From NCBI GenBank assembly GCA_902479075.1, contig CABSNK010000016.1, positions 1-63,287 on the forward strand: a stretch of DNA of 63,287 bases. Direction: 5' to 3'. Positions 45,127 through 54,056 of the stretch are shown in pieces (within the stretch, counting starts at the first letter, position 1; each line of letters starts with the position of its first letter). This DNA comes from an uncultured Collinsella sp. Its GTDB lineage: Bacteria; Actinomycetota; Coriobacteriia; Coriobacteriales; Coriobacteriaceae. The translations under genes and the position numbers were made by a program. The notes under the pieces were generated by a model. It was not told where the DNA came from. It worked only from the letters and a program-made list of their open reading frames with translations, and ran no database searches.

Positions 45127-45843
45127 ATGCAGCGTGCCAAACAGATATCGGAGTCTATTGAGCTGGGCATCATCTTGGCGCTCGCCGGTGGCTTTATGGA
45201 TGTGTATTCGTACATTGGGCGCGACCATGTTTTCGCCAACGCGCAGACAGGCAACATCCTGCTCGTGGGCGTGAGCATCTCGGAGGGCAATTGGGCACTT
45301 GCGGGGCGCTACTTCTTCCCTGTGGTGTCGTTTGCCGTGGGCATTATGCTTGCCGACCTGGTTCACGAGCGGTTTGGCAGCGTGATTCACTGGCGCCAAG
45401 TGACAGTGTTCTTTGAAGCCGTCATCTTGCTGGGCGTGAGCTTTATCCCCGGTGGCGGTTACAACCTGCTCGCCAACTGCCTCACCTCGTTTGCCTGCGG
45501 TATGCAGGTCGAGAGCTTCCGCAAGATCCACGGTCACGGCATCGCTACGACCATGTGCATCGGCAACTTGCGCAATGCGCTGCAAAACGTGGACGATTAC
45601 ATCATCACCCACAGGCGCGGCTTTTTGGAAAACGGCTTGCTGTACTTTGGCGTGATCTTTACCTTTGTGTTTGGCGCCGTGTTGGGCAACTGGTGTATTG
45701 AGCGCATGGGCCTGCACGCCATCGTCGTGGCGAGCTTGCTGCTGTTTGTCGCGTTTGCCATCATGTTCATCGACCGCGAGCGCGACTTGCGCTTACGCTG
45801 GAAGGTTGCGGCCGAGGCTTGGAAAGAGGGCTGCCGAAAGTAA
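45127..45843 (+). CDS. DUF1275 (YoaK-type) membrane protein
   Basis: 238 residues with six hydrophobic segments and the DUF1275 pattern: LALAGGFMDVYSYIGRDHVFANAQTGNILLVG, SFACGMQVESFRKIHGHGIATTMCIGNLRN. Members are small membrane proteins of unknown transport function. Start at ATG 45127 with AAGGAGG upstream. Confidence 0.88.
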   Translation: MQRAKQISESIELGIILALAGGFMDVYSYIGRDHVFANAQTGNILLVGVSISEGNWALAGRYFFPVVSFAVGIMLADLVHERFGSVIHWRQVTVFFEAVILLGVSFIPGGGYNLLANCLTSFACGMQVESFRKIHGHGIATTMCIGNLRNALQNVDDYIITHRRGFLENGLLYFGVIFTFVFGAVLGNWCIERMGLHAIVVASLLLFVAFAIMFIDRERDLRLRWKVAAEAWKEGCRK

Positions 45844-45849
45844 CCGAAT

Positions 45850-45886
45850 GCGGCAAAGGGGCTGTCCCTTTGCCGCAATATTTTTC
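45850..45886 (+). terminator. Terminator of the DUF1275 gene
   Basis: An 11-bp stem GCGGCAAAGGG / CCCTTTGCCGC with loop GCTGT, followed by AATATTTTT. Confidence 0.85.
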
Positions 45887-45893
45887 ATCATCT

Positions 45894-45950
45894 GTTGAAA
45901 CGCTTTAACACTTTTGATGTTTTCACGCGTTTTTTGTTTCAAAAGCGTTA
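45894..45950 (+). promoter_or_regulatory. Candidate LacI-family operators before the Fe-alcohol dehydrogenase
   Basis: GTTGAAACGCTTTAAC (45894-45909) is a near-palindrome, and an inverted, partly matching TTTCAAAAGCGTT lies at 45938-45950. They flank a candidate -35 TTGTTT at 45934. The shape fits LacI/CcpA-type control. Confidence 0.35.
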
Positions 45951-46008
45951 GGATGGGACTTATAGCGCGGGGCGTAATGGATGCCCCGCACACGATGGGA
46001 GGCTATCA

Positions 46009-47175
46009 ATGGCTAATCGTTTCGTTCTCAATACCATTTCTTATCATGGTTCTGGCGCCATCAAGGAGATCCCCGGCGAGCTTCAGCGTCGCGGCTACAA
46101 GAAGATCTTCGTCTGCTCCGACCCCGATCTGGTCAAGTTTGGCGTTACCGCTAAGGTGACCGACGAGCTCGACGCCGCCGGTATCGCTTGGAGCCTCTAC
46201 TCCGAGATCAAGCCCAACCCCACTATCCAGAACGTCAAGGACGGCGTCGAGGCCTTCAAGGCCGCCGAGGCTGACGCTATCGTGACCATCGGTGGCGGCT
46301 CCTCCATGGACACTGCTAAGGCCATCGGCATCATCATCAACAACCCCGAGTTCGCCGATGTCCGCAGCCTCGAGGGCGTTGCTCCCACCAAGAACCACGC
46401 CGTGTTCACCATCGCTGTGCCGACGACCGCCGGTACCGCTGCTGAGGTGACCATCAACTACGTCATCACCGACCCCGAGAAGGTCCGCAAGTTCGTGTGC
46501 GTCGACACCAACGATGCCCCCGAGGTTGCTGTCGTCGATCCCGACATGATGGCTTCCATGCCCGCCGGCCTGACCGCTTCCACTGGCATGGACGCACTGA
46601 CCCACGCCATCGAGGGCTACACCACCAAGGGCGCTTGGGAGCTCTCCGACATGTTTCACTTTGAGGCTATCAAGCTGATCAGCGAGAACCTGCGCGACTC
46701 CGTCGCCGAGGCCAAGTCCGGCCAGCCCGGCTCCGGCCGCGAGGGCATGGCTCTTGGTCAGTATGTCGCCGGCATGGGCTTCTCCAACGTCGGCCTGGGC
46801 ATCGACCACGCCATGGCTCACACCCTGTCCGCTCACTACGACACCCCGCACGGCGTCGCTTGCGCCATGCTGCTGCCGATCGCCATGGAGTTCAACAAGC
46901 CGGTTTGCGCCGAGCGCCTGGCCAAGGTCGCCGTCGCCATGGGCGTTGACACCACGGGCATGAGCACCGACGAGGCCGCCGACGCCGCCATCGCCGCCGT
47001 CAAGCAGCTCTCCGCCGACGTGAACATCCCGCACGTCTGCGAGGCCATGAAGGCTGACGAGATTGAGGTCCTGGCCAAGGACGCCATGGCCGACGCTTGC
47101 TTCCCGGGCAACCCGCGCGAGGCGACGCTCGACGACGTCATCGAGCTCTTCAAGAAGATCTGCCCGGCTGCCTAG
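46009..47175 (+). CDS. Iron-containing alcohol dehydrogenase (lactaldehyde reductase-like)
   Basis: 388-residue group III Fe-dependent alcohol dehydrogenase. NAD motif GGGSSMDTAKAIG (from residue 95); metal ligands in DALTHAIEGY, GIDHAMAHTLS and HYDTPHGVAC. Closest in style to FucO lactaldehyde/1,2-propanediol oxidoreductase; butanol-type dehydrogenases are an alternative. Codon use is strongly biased to C-ending preferred codons, more than its neighbours, suggesting very high expression as an NAD-recycling fermentation enzyme. GGGAGG precedes the ATG. Confidence 0.9.
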   Translation: MANRFVLNTISYHGSGAIKEIPGELQRRGYKKIFVCSDPDLVKFGVTAKVTDELDAAGIAWSLYSEIKPNPTIQNVKDGVEAFKAAEADAIVTIGGGSSMDTAKAIGIIINNPEFADVRSLEGVAPTKNHAVFTIAVPTTAGTAAEVTINYVITDPEKVRKFVCVDTNDAPEVAVVDPDMMASMPAGLTASTGMDALTHAIEGYTTKGAWELSDMFHFEAIKLISENLRDSVAEAKSGQPGSGREGMALGQYVAGMGFSNVGLGIDHAMAHTLSAHYDTPHGVACAMLLPIAMEFNKPVCAERLAKVAVAMGVDTTGMSTDEAADAAIAAVKQLSADVNIPHVCEAMKADEIEVLAKDAMADACFPGNPREATLDDVIELFKKICPAA

Positions 47176-47182
47176 CTTGGTT

Positions 47183-47313
47183 CGGCGGGCCCCTGCCCGT
47201 TAGCCCCACAATCGTCCTCGGACATGTCGGAAGCCCCCGCTGCGCACTTCGTGCGGCGGGGGCTTCCTCCGTCCTGCGGAAAGATTCTGGGGCTAACGGG
47301 CAGGGGCCCGCCG
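47183..47313. repeat. Family D palindrome, copy 2
   Basis: Outer arms 47183-47212 and 47284-47313 pair over 30 bases with one mismatch (CCCTGCCCGTTAGCCCCA on the left). The core is that of the 7071 copy in inverted orientation (CGTCCTCGGACATGTC, the GCCCCCGC hairpin, CCTCCGTCCTGC). It starts seven bases after the dehydrogenase stop. Confidence 0.9.
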
Positions 47314-47432
47314 GCTCGTTATCGTGGCGGGCGCAGTTCTGGGGAGCTCGATGGGTCATCTCGCTAGGCAAAAAGATGGTTCGCGGTGGTATTGTTGCTG
47401 TGGGTTTCATTCGATATGAAAGGGTGATTTTG

Positions 47433-48461
47433 GTGTCCAAGATGGATTCTACGCTCTCCTATATTACTGACCAGTTGAAGGCGCTTACCTCGATTGCTTC
47501 GCCTACGGGCTATACCCGTGCGGCTACTGACTATCTGATGGAGACGTTGCGCGATATGGGCTTTGGGCCCGAGCGCTCCAATAAGGGCAACGTGCTGGTT
47601 GAGCTTGGTGGCGAGGGCGAGCCGCTTGTGTTGGCGAGCCATGTCGATACCCTGGGCGCCATGGTGCGCTCCATTAAGGACAATGGCCGCTTGCGTCCCA
47701 CGACGCTCGGCGGGCATCAGTGGTCTACGGCCGATGGCGAGAACTGCACCGTTTACACGCGCGATGGCAATGTCTTTACGGGTGTGGTTCTTAACACCGA
47801 GCCTTCGGCGCACGTGGCCGATGAACCGGTCAAGACCATCGAGAAGAACATGGAAATCCTGCTCGACGAGAATGTCGACAGCAAGGACGACGTGCTTGAG
47901 CTGGGTATTCAGACGGGCGATATCATTGCCATGGACCCGCGTACCACGGTGACGGAGAGCGGCTATATCAAGAGTCGCTTCCTTGACGATAAACTGTCGG
48001 CCTCCATTTTGCTGGGCTTGGCGCGTGCGGTCGCCGCTGGCGAGGTGACGCTTTCGCGCAAGGTATCGCTGCTCTTTACGGTGTACGAGGAGGTCGGCCA
48101 CGGCGGTGCCTTTGTGCCGGCCGACACGCGCGAGATGATCAGCGTGGACATGGGCTGCGTGGGCGACGACCTGGGCTGCACCGAGCGCATGGTTTCGATT
48201 TGCGCCAAGGATTCGGGCGGTCCGTACAACTACGACCTGGTGACCACGCTGTCCAATATCGCGCGCGAGCTGGAGCTCGATTACGCCATCGACGTGTACC
48301 CGCATTACGGTTCCGACGTCGAGGCCACGCTCTCGGCCGGCTACGACATTCGCCATGGTCTGATTGGCCCCGGCGTGTACGCGAGCCACAACTACGAGCG
48401 CAGCCACATCGACGGCGTGCGCAACACCTTCGAGCTCGTCCGCGCCTACGTTCAGCGCTAG
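47433..48461 (+). CDS. M42 family metallopeptidase (glutamyl aminopeptidase-like)
   Basis: 342-residue di-metal aminopeptidase of the M42 clan. ASHVDTLGAM carries the first His/Asp ligands, FLDDKLSASILLGLA the bridging Asp, YEEVGHGGAF the catalytic and metal Glu, SVDMG a metal Asp and ASHNYERSH the final His. Start GTG 47433 (VSKMDSTL) has GAAAGGG upstream at proper spacing; an ATG three codons later is possible. Confidence 0.92.
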   Translation: MSKMDSTLSYITDQLKALTSIASPTGYTRAATDYLMETLRDMGFGPERSNKGNVLVELGGEGEPLVLASHVDTLGAMVRSIKDNGRLRPTTLGGHQWSTADGENCTVYTRDGNVFTGVVLNTEPSAHVADEPVKTIEKNMEILLDENVDSKDDVLELGIQTGDIIAMDPRTTVTESGYIKSRFLDDKLSASILLGLARAVAAGEVTLSRKVSLLFTVYEEVGHGGAFVPADTREMISVDMGCVGDDLGCTERMVSICAKDSGGPYNYDLVTTLSNIARELELDYAIDVYPHYGSDVEATLSAGYDIRHGLIGPGVYASHNYERSHIDGVRNTFELVRAYVQR

Positions 48462-48494
48462 GGAAGCAGTTTTCGACTCGGCTGACCAATCGCT

Positions 48495-48522
48495 AAGGCC
48501 CGATTTCTCGGGCCTTTTTTCG
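48495..48522 (+). terminator. Terminator of the M42 peptidase gene
   Basis: Perfect 9-bp stem AAGGCCCGA / TCGGGCCTT with loop TTTC followed by TTTTCGC. Confidence 0.9.
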
Positions 48523-48530
48523 CTTTAAGT

Positions 48531-48569
48531 CGTTTAGTATTATGATATATGTAATCTATTAACTAAACG
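48531..48569 (+). promoter_or_regulatory. AT-rich palindromic promoter region of the HTH-HipA-like gene
   Basis: CGTTTAGT and ACTAAACG arms flank an AT-rich 23-bp centre with TATTATGAT. The site ends 31 bases before the start codon; autoregulation by the encoded HTH is likely. Confidence 0.5.
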
Positions 48570-48599
48570 CGTAAATTACTTAACGAGGTGATGCGGCAT

Positions 48600-49973
48600 A
48601 TGAATACATCTGAGTACTTATCTATGGGTGATGCCGCCCACCTGTTGGGCGTTACGAAAGCCCGCATATCGCAACTTGCCGCATCGGGGACGCTTGTGTG
48701 CGATATTGTGGGCGGCCGGAAGATGGTCGAGTACAATTCTGCGATCGCCTATCAAAAGGTCCGCAAGCGAGGACGCCGTCCTGCGGCCGATGTGGGACGC
48801 AAGTTTACGCTGATGTCGGCCGACCATGAGGTCGCGCATGTCTCATTTGATCCGACGCGCGAGTTTTCCTTCGAAATCGCCGAGGTCCTCGATGCGCAAC
48901 GAATGCCGTTTGGCACATGCTCGAGCTCTTCTCCAACGGTGAACAAGCGGGAGCTCAATGCGTGGTGGGGGCATCGGTCGGTGCCCGATGTTCGCCCCGG
49001 GCTTATCTCGCGTTACCGCGAGCTGGGGATTGTCAACGGCGTTGAGGTGCCGGTTCAGTGCCTGGGCCTCTCGCTTTCGGATTGCTATTGGCTGCGCCCG
49101 GCAGAATGCGACGGGCTCGAATGGCGAAACCTCAATTACTTCGAGAATGATTTTGAGCGATCGGCGCCCGAGGGGCGTTCGGGTTGGCTGGAGGGCATCG
49201 GCCTTAAAAATCCCGACAACACATCCGAGGGCGAACTTCCTAAATCGTGGATGATCCGAAACGGCATTCGCGTTTTGGCTAAAGGGTGCGGCATGGACGA
49301 CCAACGGCCCTTTAACGAGGCGGTTGCAACGGCTCTACATCGTCGCTTGCTGTCGGAGGGCGAGTTTGTTCCTTATACGGTTGAGCGCATGTTCGATGGC
49401 CCCGTGTGCCTGTGCGAGGATTTTCTTGACGGCCGCGAGGAATATGTTCCGGCTGTTTACATTAAGAACGCCCTTGGCGGCCAGCGAGGAAGCTCGACGT
49501 ACGACCGGTACTGCCGCTTTCTTGGTAAGCATGGAGCAGACGAGGCTGCCGTGAGAAGGTCTATGTCGCAGATGATCGTTTGCGATGCCCTTTTGGCCAA
49601 CAGCGATCGCCATTGGCGAAACTTCGGCATCATCCGCAATGTCGATACCCTGGAGATAAGGCCTGCACCGCTGTTCGATAGCGGCAACTGTCTGTGGTAT
49701 AACGTGCCAACTGTCGTGCTCGCAGCTGGGGAGTTTGGGTTTTCCGCTAAGCCGTTTGGGCCCAATCCTTCCGTCCAGCTGGCGCTTGCGGACTCGCTCG
49801 ATTGGTTCGATTCATCGCGGCTCAACGGATTTGTTGATGAAGCGATTGAGATTCTTTCGCAGAGCGAATGGGCGACGGCGGAGGGCCGGCTCGAGTCCAT
49901 TCGCCGCGGTCTGGAGCGTCGTGTTATCGAGGTGAATGCCGCTGTTGAAGTGCTTCGACACGTGCGGCGATAA
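48600..49973 (+). CDS. HTH fused to a HipA-like kinase domain
   Basis: 457 residues. An excisionase/MerR-like helix-turn-helix (SEYLSMGDAAHLLGVTKARISQLAASGTLV) is joined to a region with HipA-type kinase motifs: catalytic and Mg residues in ANSDRHWRNFG (D336, N341) and PLFDSGN (D360). Classic HipA toxins pair with a separate HipB; here the DNA-binding part is on the same chain. Whether it is a toxin or a regulator is unknown. ATG 48600 follows GAGGTG. The AT-rich leader suggests acquisition. Confidence 0.75.
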   Translation: MNTSEYLSMGDAAHLLGVTKARISQLAASGTLVCDIVGGRKMVEYNSAIAYQKVRKRGRRPAADVGRKFTLMSADHEVAHVSFDPTREFSFEIAEVLDAQRMPFGTCSSSSPTVNKRELNAWWGHRSVPDVRPGLISRYRELGIVNGVEVPVQCLGLSLSDCYWLRPAECDGLEWRNLNYFENDFERSAPEGRSGWLEGIGLKNPDNTSEGELPKSWMIRNGIRVLAKGCGMDDQRPFNEAVATALHRRLLSEGEFVPYTVERMFDGPVCLCEDFLDGREEYVPAVYIKNALGGQRGSSTYDRYCRFLGKHGADEAAVRRSMSQMIVCDALLANSDRHWRNFGIIRNVDTLEIRPAPLFDSGNCLWYNVPTVVLAAGEFGFSAKPFGPNPSVQLALADSLDWFDSSRLNGFVDEAIEILSQSEWATAEGRLESIRRGLERRVIEVNAAVEVLRHVRR

Positions 49974-49981
49974 TCCTGCGG

Positions 49982-51082
49982 CTACTTGATGGCTGCCGTA
50001 ACGGTGCCGCCGCCCAGGACGACGTCGCCGTGGTAGACGACGACGGCCTGGCCGGGGGCGATGGCGCGCTGCGGCTCGTCAAAAGTCAGCAGCATTTGCC
50101 CGTCGGCGCCACGTGTAAGGGTCGCTGCCTGGTCCTTTTGACGGTAGCGGTACTTGGCGCCCACGCGAACGCCGCCGGCATTGAGCTCAGCCTCCATGCG
50201 CTCTGCCGGCGCGCTCCAGATCCAGTCGTTGGCCGTGAGCGCCGCGGCGGTCAGATCTTCCGCCTCGCCCAGATGCACGGTGTTGTTGGAGGCGTCGACG
50301 CCCGTTACGTACACGGGATGCGCCATCGCGACGCCCAGGCCCTTGCGCTGGCCGATGGTATAGCGCAGCGCGCCGTTGTGGCGTCCGACCACGCTGCCGT
50401 CGCGCCACACAATGTCGCCCGGTGTAGCGGCATGTCCGCAGCGGCGCTCGATATAGCCCGCGTAGTCGCCGTCCGCGATAAAGCAGATATCCTCGCTTTC
50501 GGCCTTCTTGGCGTTGATGAAGCCCTGTTCGTCGGCTATGCGGCGTACGTCGCGCTCCTTGTCCAGGCCTGCCAGCGGAAAGATCGTGCGCGACAGCCGC
50601 TCCTGCGTAAGCGAATACAAAAAGTAACTCTGGTCTTTTTTGGGGTCCTCGCCGCGATGCAGCTGCCAGGTGCCGTCGGGCGCCTGGCTTGTTTTGGCAT
50701 AGTGGCCCGTGGCGATGTAGTCGCAGCCCATATCCAGCGCCGCATCCAGCAACGCGCCAAACTTAATGTGGCGGTTGCAGATGATGCACGGGTTGGGCGT
50801 CAGCCCTTCCTGGTAGGCGGTCACAAAGCGCTCGATCACGTTGCGGTCGAAGGTTTGCTGCAGGTCGAGCACATGGTGGGGTATCCCCAGGCGCTCGGCG
50901 ACGGCCTTTGCATCGGCGATGTCGCGGTCGACCTTACTCATGCCTGTTGCGGGATCGGGCGCGGGGCAGGTGAGGCGCATGGTGGCACCGACGCATTCGT
51001 AACCCTGACTTTTGAGCAGATACGCGGTCACGCTGGAATCGACGCCGCCGCTCATGGCGACGAGCACGCGCTTATTGTGCAT
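49982..51082 (-). CDS. mnmA: tRNA-specific 2-thiouridylase MnmA
   Basis: 366-residue enzyme that thiolates U34 of Lys/Glu/Gln tRNAs. PP-loop SGGVDSS at 11-17, first catalytic Cys in TPNPCIICN, second in EDICFIADGDY. The start at MHNKRVLVAM follows CAAGGAG. Sulfur probably comes via a cysteine desulfurase encoded elsewhere. cysK lies upstream on the same strand, so sulfur-related genes are neighbours, but a terminator separates them. Confidence 0.96.
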   Translation of the reverse strand: MHNKRVLVAMSGGVDSSVTAYLLKSQGYECVGATMRLTCPAPDPATGMSKVDRDIADAKAVAERLGIPHHVLDLQQTFDRNVIERFVTAYQEGLTPNPCIICNRHIKFGALLDAALDMGCDYIATGHYAKTSQAPDGTWQLHRGEDPKKDQSYFLYSLTQERLSRTIFPLAGLDKERDVRRIADEQGFINAKKAESEDICFIADGDYAGYIERRCGHAATPGDIVWRDGSVVGRHNGALRYTIGQRKGLGVAMAHPVYVTGVDASNNTVHLGEAEDLTAAALTANDWIWSAPAERMEAELNAGGVRVGAKYRYRQKDQAATLTRGADGQMLLTFDEPQRAIAPGQAVVVYHGDVVLGGGTVTAAIK

Positions 51083-51111
51083 GGGGAGGTTCTCCTTGGT
51101 GGCATGTGGCC

Positions 51112-51150
51112 AAAAAAGAAAAGCGGCGCGGGAGGCTGGTTCCGCGCCGC
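51112..51150 (-). terminator. Terminator of cysK, just upstream of mnmA
   Basis: On the minus strand a perfect 9-bp GCGGCGCGG / CCGCGCCGC stem is followed by TTTTCTTTTTT. A TACAAT box lies directly before the hairpin (about 51155-51160), so it might also sit in an mnmA leader. Confidence 0.85.
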
Positions 51151-51259
51151 AGACATTGTAGCAAGTTCGGACGACTCGTGGAGCGCCCTGATGGGATGGG
51201 CTTAGACTGCCGGGAGAGAGGAGACCGATTCGTCCTGGGCTCAACCTATGGGCGAGGCC

Positions 51260-52198
51260 CTAGTCCTGGAAGAGTGCCGTGGACAGGTAGCGCTCACCGG
51301 TGTCGGCAAGCAGAGCCACGATGGTCTTGCCCTCGTTCTCGGGGCGCTTGGCCAGCTGCAGTGCGGCCCACACGGCGGCGCCGGACGAAATGCCCACGAG
51401 CACGCCCTCCTTGTGGCCCACGGCGCGGCCGGTGGCAAAGGCGTCGTCGTTCTCGACGGGGATGATCTCGTCATAGACCTGGGTGTCGAGGACGTCGGGC
51501 ACAAAGCCGGCGCCGATACCCTGGATCTTGTGCGGGCCGGCCTGGCCCTTGGAGAGCACTGGGGAAGTGGCGGGCTCGACGGCGACAACCTGAATCTCGG
51601 GGTTCTGCTCCTTGAGGAACTCGCCCACGCCGGTCACGGTGCCGCCGGTGCCAACGCCGGCGACGAAGATGTCGACCTTGCCGTCGGTGTCATCCCAGAT
51701 CTCGGGGCCGGTCGTGGCCTTGTGGATGGCGGGGTTGGCGGGGTTTACAAACTGGCCGGGGATAATGCTGTTGGGTGTCTCCTTCTGCAGTTCCTCGGCC
51801 TTGGCGATGGCGCCCTTCATGCCCTTGGAACCGTCGGTGAGCACGAGCTGTGCGCCGTATGCCTGCATAAGTTTGCGGCGCTCGACGGACATGGTCTCGG
51901 GCATGGTGATGATCACCTTGTAGCCGCGAGCCGCCGCCACCGAGGCGATGCCGACGCCGGTGTTGCCACTCGTGGGCTCGATGATGGTGTAGTCGCCGCC
52001 GCGCACGAGCTTGCCGGCCTTCTCGGCCTCGTCGATCATGTTCTTGGCGACGCGGTCTTTGACGGACCCGGCGGGGTTGAAGTATTCCAGCTTGACGAGC
52101 ACGCGGGCCTTGAGGTCCTCATCGGCCTCAAAGTGAGTGAGCTCCAGAAGCGGGGTGTGGCCGATAAGCTGATCGATGGACGTATAAACATTGCTCAT
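51260..52198 (-). CDS. cysK: Cysteine synthase A (O-acetylserine sulfhydrylase)
   Basis: 312-residue PLP enzyme that makes cysteine from O-acetylserine and sulfide. PLP lysine K47 in NPAGSVKDR, PTSGNTGVGIA substrate loop, GTGGTVTGVG phosphate loop, and ISSGAAVWAAL near the C-terminus. It is divergent from an Rrf2-type regulator gene, an arrangement that suggests control by that regulator. Confidence 0.96.
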   Translation of the reverse strand: MSNVYTSIDQLIGHTPLLELTHFEADEDLKARVLVKLEYFNPAGSVKDRVAKNMIDEAEKAGKLVRGGDYTIIEPTSGNTGVGIASVAAARGYKVIITMPETMSVERRKLMQAYGAQLVLTDGSKGMKGAIAKAEELQKETPNSIIPGQFVNPANPAIHKATTGPEIWDDTDGKVDIFVAGVGTGGTVTGVGEFLKEQNPEIQVVAVEPATSPVLSKGQAGPHKIQGIGAGFVPDVLDTQVYDEIIPVENDDAFATGRAVGHKEGVLVGISSGAAVWAALQLAKRPENEGKTIVALLADTGERYLSTALFQD

Positions 52199-52450
52199 GG
52201 TGAGCCTCCAAAGTGTTCAAATGGCTGGATACCGTGTGGGTTCACGGTGTGTGTAGCAGCAAACCCACAAACTTTATGGGTTGTTCTTTTTGCTGTTGGC
52301 AAGCATAGTAGACAGTAAAGCCTAGTAACGCAATAGGAAATAGAAGATTATTGCGAGTCGATTAACCAGCTTGACGGGAATAGGTATTTTCAAAACCAAT
52401 TTTTCGGCTAGAATTTCTACGAATTAAAAGACCGAAAGGCAGCAATATAT

Positions 52451-52879
52451 ATGTTGGTTTCCACAAAGGGCAGATATGCCCTGCGCGTTATGGTCGACCT
52501 GGCCGAGCACCAGGCGGCAGGCCGCATTCCCCTCAAAGAGATCGCGGCGCGTCAGGGGATTTCTGAGAAATATCTGGAGAACATTTTGGCTACGCTCGTC
52601 CGCGCCAATATGCTCTCGGGCATGCGCGGCAAGGGTGGCGGCTACGTGCTCACGCGCCCGCCCGAGCAGTACACGGTGGGCGAGATCTTGCGCCTGACCG
52701 AGGGCAGCCTGGCACCGGTCGCATGCCTGGACGGCGACTGCAAGGGCTGCTCGCGTTCGGACGAGTGCCCCACGCTCGACGTGTGGAAGAACCTGGACAA
52801 GCTCATCAACGACTACCTCGACGGTGTGACGCTCGATGCGCTCGTTGCCCCCAACGAGGGCTACGACTACGTCATCTAG
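52451..52879 (+). CDS. Rrf2 family regulator (IscR/CymR-like)
   Basis: 142 residues. A winged helix (MLVSTKGRYALRVMVDLAEH, IAARQGISEKYLENILATLVRANML, SGMRGKGGGYVLTRP) is followed by four cysteines C92, C97, C100, C106, a spacing that could hold an Fe-S cluster as in IscR. CymR, the cysteine-metabolism branch, usually lacks these. Its place beside cysK suggests control of sulfur or Fe-S genes. No strong ribosome site before the ATG (GAAAGGCAG). Confidence 0.88.
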   Translation: MLVSTKGRYALRVMVDLAEHQAAGRIPLKEIAARQGISEKYLENILATLVRANMLSGMRGKGGGYVLTRPPEQYTVGEILRLTEGSLAPVACLDGDCKGCSRSDECPTLDVWKNLDKLINDYLDGVTLDALVAPNEGYDYVI

Positions 52880-52948
52880 CCCCACCTGTCATTTGGGGAC
52901 GGGGCAGAAATGCTGGATTTTCTTGCCCTCTGAGGCTCGACAAATGAT

Positions 52949-52983
52949 AAGGCCGCCCATCGTTGCGATGGACGGCCTTCTTT
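52949..52983. terminator. Bidirectional terminator between the Rrf2 gene and the holin-like gene
   Basis: A 14-bp stem AAGGCCGCCCATCG / CGATGGACGGCCTT with one mismatch, T-rich on the right and A-rich on the left. A lone TTGGGGACGGGGCAG repeat arm lies at about 52894. Confidence 0.75.
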
Positions 52984-53015
52984 AGGTGTGTTGTGGCGGT
53001 CCGAATCCGGTCGCT

Positions 53016-53381
53016 TTAGTTCCTGGCGACGCTGTCGAGAATGCTGCGCATGATGGATACCAGGATGCTGCCCATAAAGGCCGATCCAAAGCTGGCAATG
53101 GAGATACCCGCGCCCAGCAGATTGACCGACAGGTAGCTGGCCAGCTCGAGCATAAAGCTGTTGACCACAAGCTGAAAAATACCAAGCGTGATAATAGTGA
53201 GCGGCAGCGAGATGACCGTCAGGAACGGCTTTACGAGCGAGTCGACTATGTTGAGGAACAGTCCCACGAAGGCAAAACACACCCAGGCGTCGGCCATGCC
53301 GAAGGGCTGAATGCCGGGGACGAGAAACGTTGCGATCGCGATGGCGATTGAGGTAAAGAGCCAGTTAAGCATAAAGCGCAT
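53016..53381 (-). CDS. Phage holin family / YvlD-type small membrane protein
   Basis: 121 residues with four hydrophobic segments; pattern WLFTSIAIAIATFLVPGIQPFG, GLFLNIVDSLVKPFLTVISLPLTIITLGIFQLVVNSFML is that of the YvlD/phage-holin-4 family, found chromosomally and not tied to a prophage here. Function unknown. Start MRFMLNW with AAAGGA upstream. Confidence 0.85.
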   Translation of the reverse strand: MRFMLNWLFTSIAIAIATFLVPGIQPFGMADAWVCFAFVGLFLNIVDSLVKPFLTVISLPLTIITLGIFQLVVNSFMLELASYLSVNLLGAGISIASFGSAFMGSILVSIMRSILDSVARN

Positions 53382-53704
53382 GGTGTGAATCCTTTCTTGC
53401 GCAAGACGTGGCAAAGAGGCGTGAGAGGCACATGCCTTTGCAACTCGGGTAGATGCGCGGGCACGGCCCTGTTTGGGCACCCATTGTTCCAGATATTCGT
53501 GGAGCTTGCGTGCGCATTCGGTTTCAAAACGGCGTTCGTCCTAAAAAACGTGCCGCTGGCAGAGAGTCTTGTCGCTTTAGTTTGGTGGTGTGCTAAACTG
53601 CTACGGGCAAAAGCCACAGGCGTTGCCCTATTGCATATTACGGGTGAACGATGCCCGATGTCAGTATCAACTTCGATGCCTTTTGGCGGGTTTGGCGGTG
53701 ATCG

Positions 53705-54004
53705 ATGAATATCGAGAACATGTTTGACAAGCCTGATGTCAAGCAGCTGGTCCACGCATTTAGCCTTTTGGACGACGAGAAAGATATCCAAGCGTTTTTG
53801 ACCGATATCTGCACGCCGCGTGAGATTTGCGATCTATCGCAGCGTCTGCAAGTCGCGCGTTACCTGGACGAGGGCGAGCCCTATGTCGAGGTTCAGGCGC
53901 GTACCGGCGCTTCGTCCACCACGGTGAGCCGTGTATCCAAGGCGCTCAACGGCGAGTACGGTGGCTACCGCAAGATCCTCATTAAACTGGAGGATGGCGA
54001 GTAG
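53705..54004 (+). CDS. YerC/TrpR-type DNA-binding protein
   Basis: 99 residues: TrpR-like fold of the YerC/YecD group. LTDICTPREICDLSQRLQVARYLDEGEPYVEVQARTGASSTTVSRVSKALNGEYGGYR contains the helix-turn-helix (VQARTGASSTTVSRVSKAL). In Bacillus the homolog precedes pcrA; here a DNA-repair operon (addBA) follows after a terminator. A 323-bp gap before it contains only a weak extended -10 TGTGCTAAACT near 53590. Confidence 0.9.
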   Translation: MNIENMFDKPDVKQLVHAFSLLDDEKDIQAFLTDICTPREICDLSQRLQVARYLDEGEPYVEVQARTGASSTTVSRVSKALNGEYGGYRKILIKLEDGE

Positions 54005-54031
54005 GCCAGCGACAACATTGAATTACGAAGA

Positions 54032-54056
54032 GCCGTCCCTCCGGGGGCGGTTTTTT
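54032..54056 (+). terminator. Terminator of the YerC/TrpR-like gene
   Basis: CCGTCCC-TCC-GGGGGCGG hairpin followed by six T; family A copy 3 begins at the last T. Confidence 0.75.

Noticed and set aside
53016..53381. Prophage signal from a holin
   Set aside because: The protein belongs to a chromosomal four-helix YvlD/holin-like family, and no lysin, integrase or structural phage genes are near.
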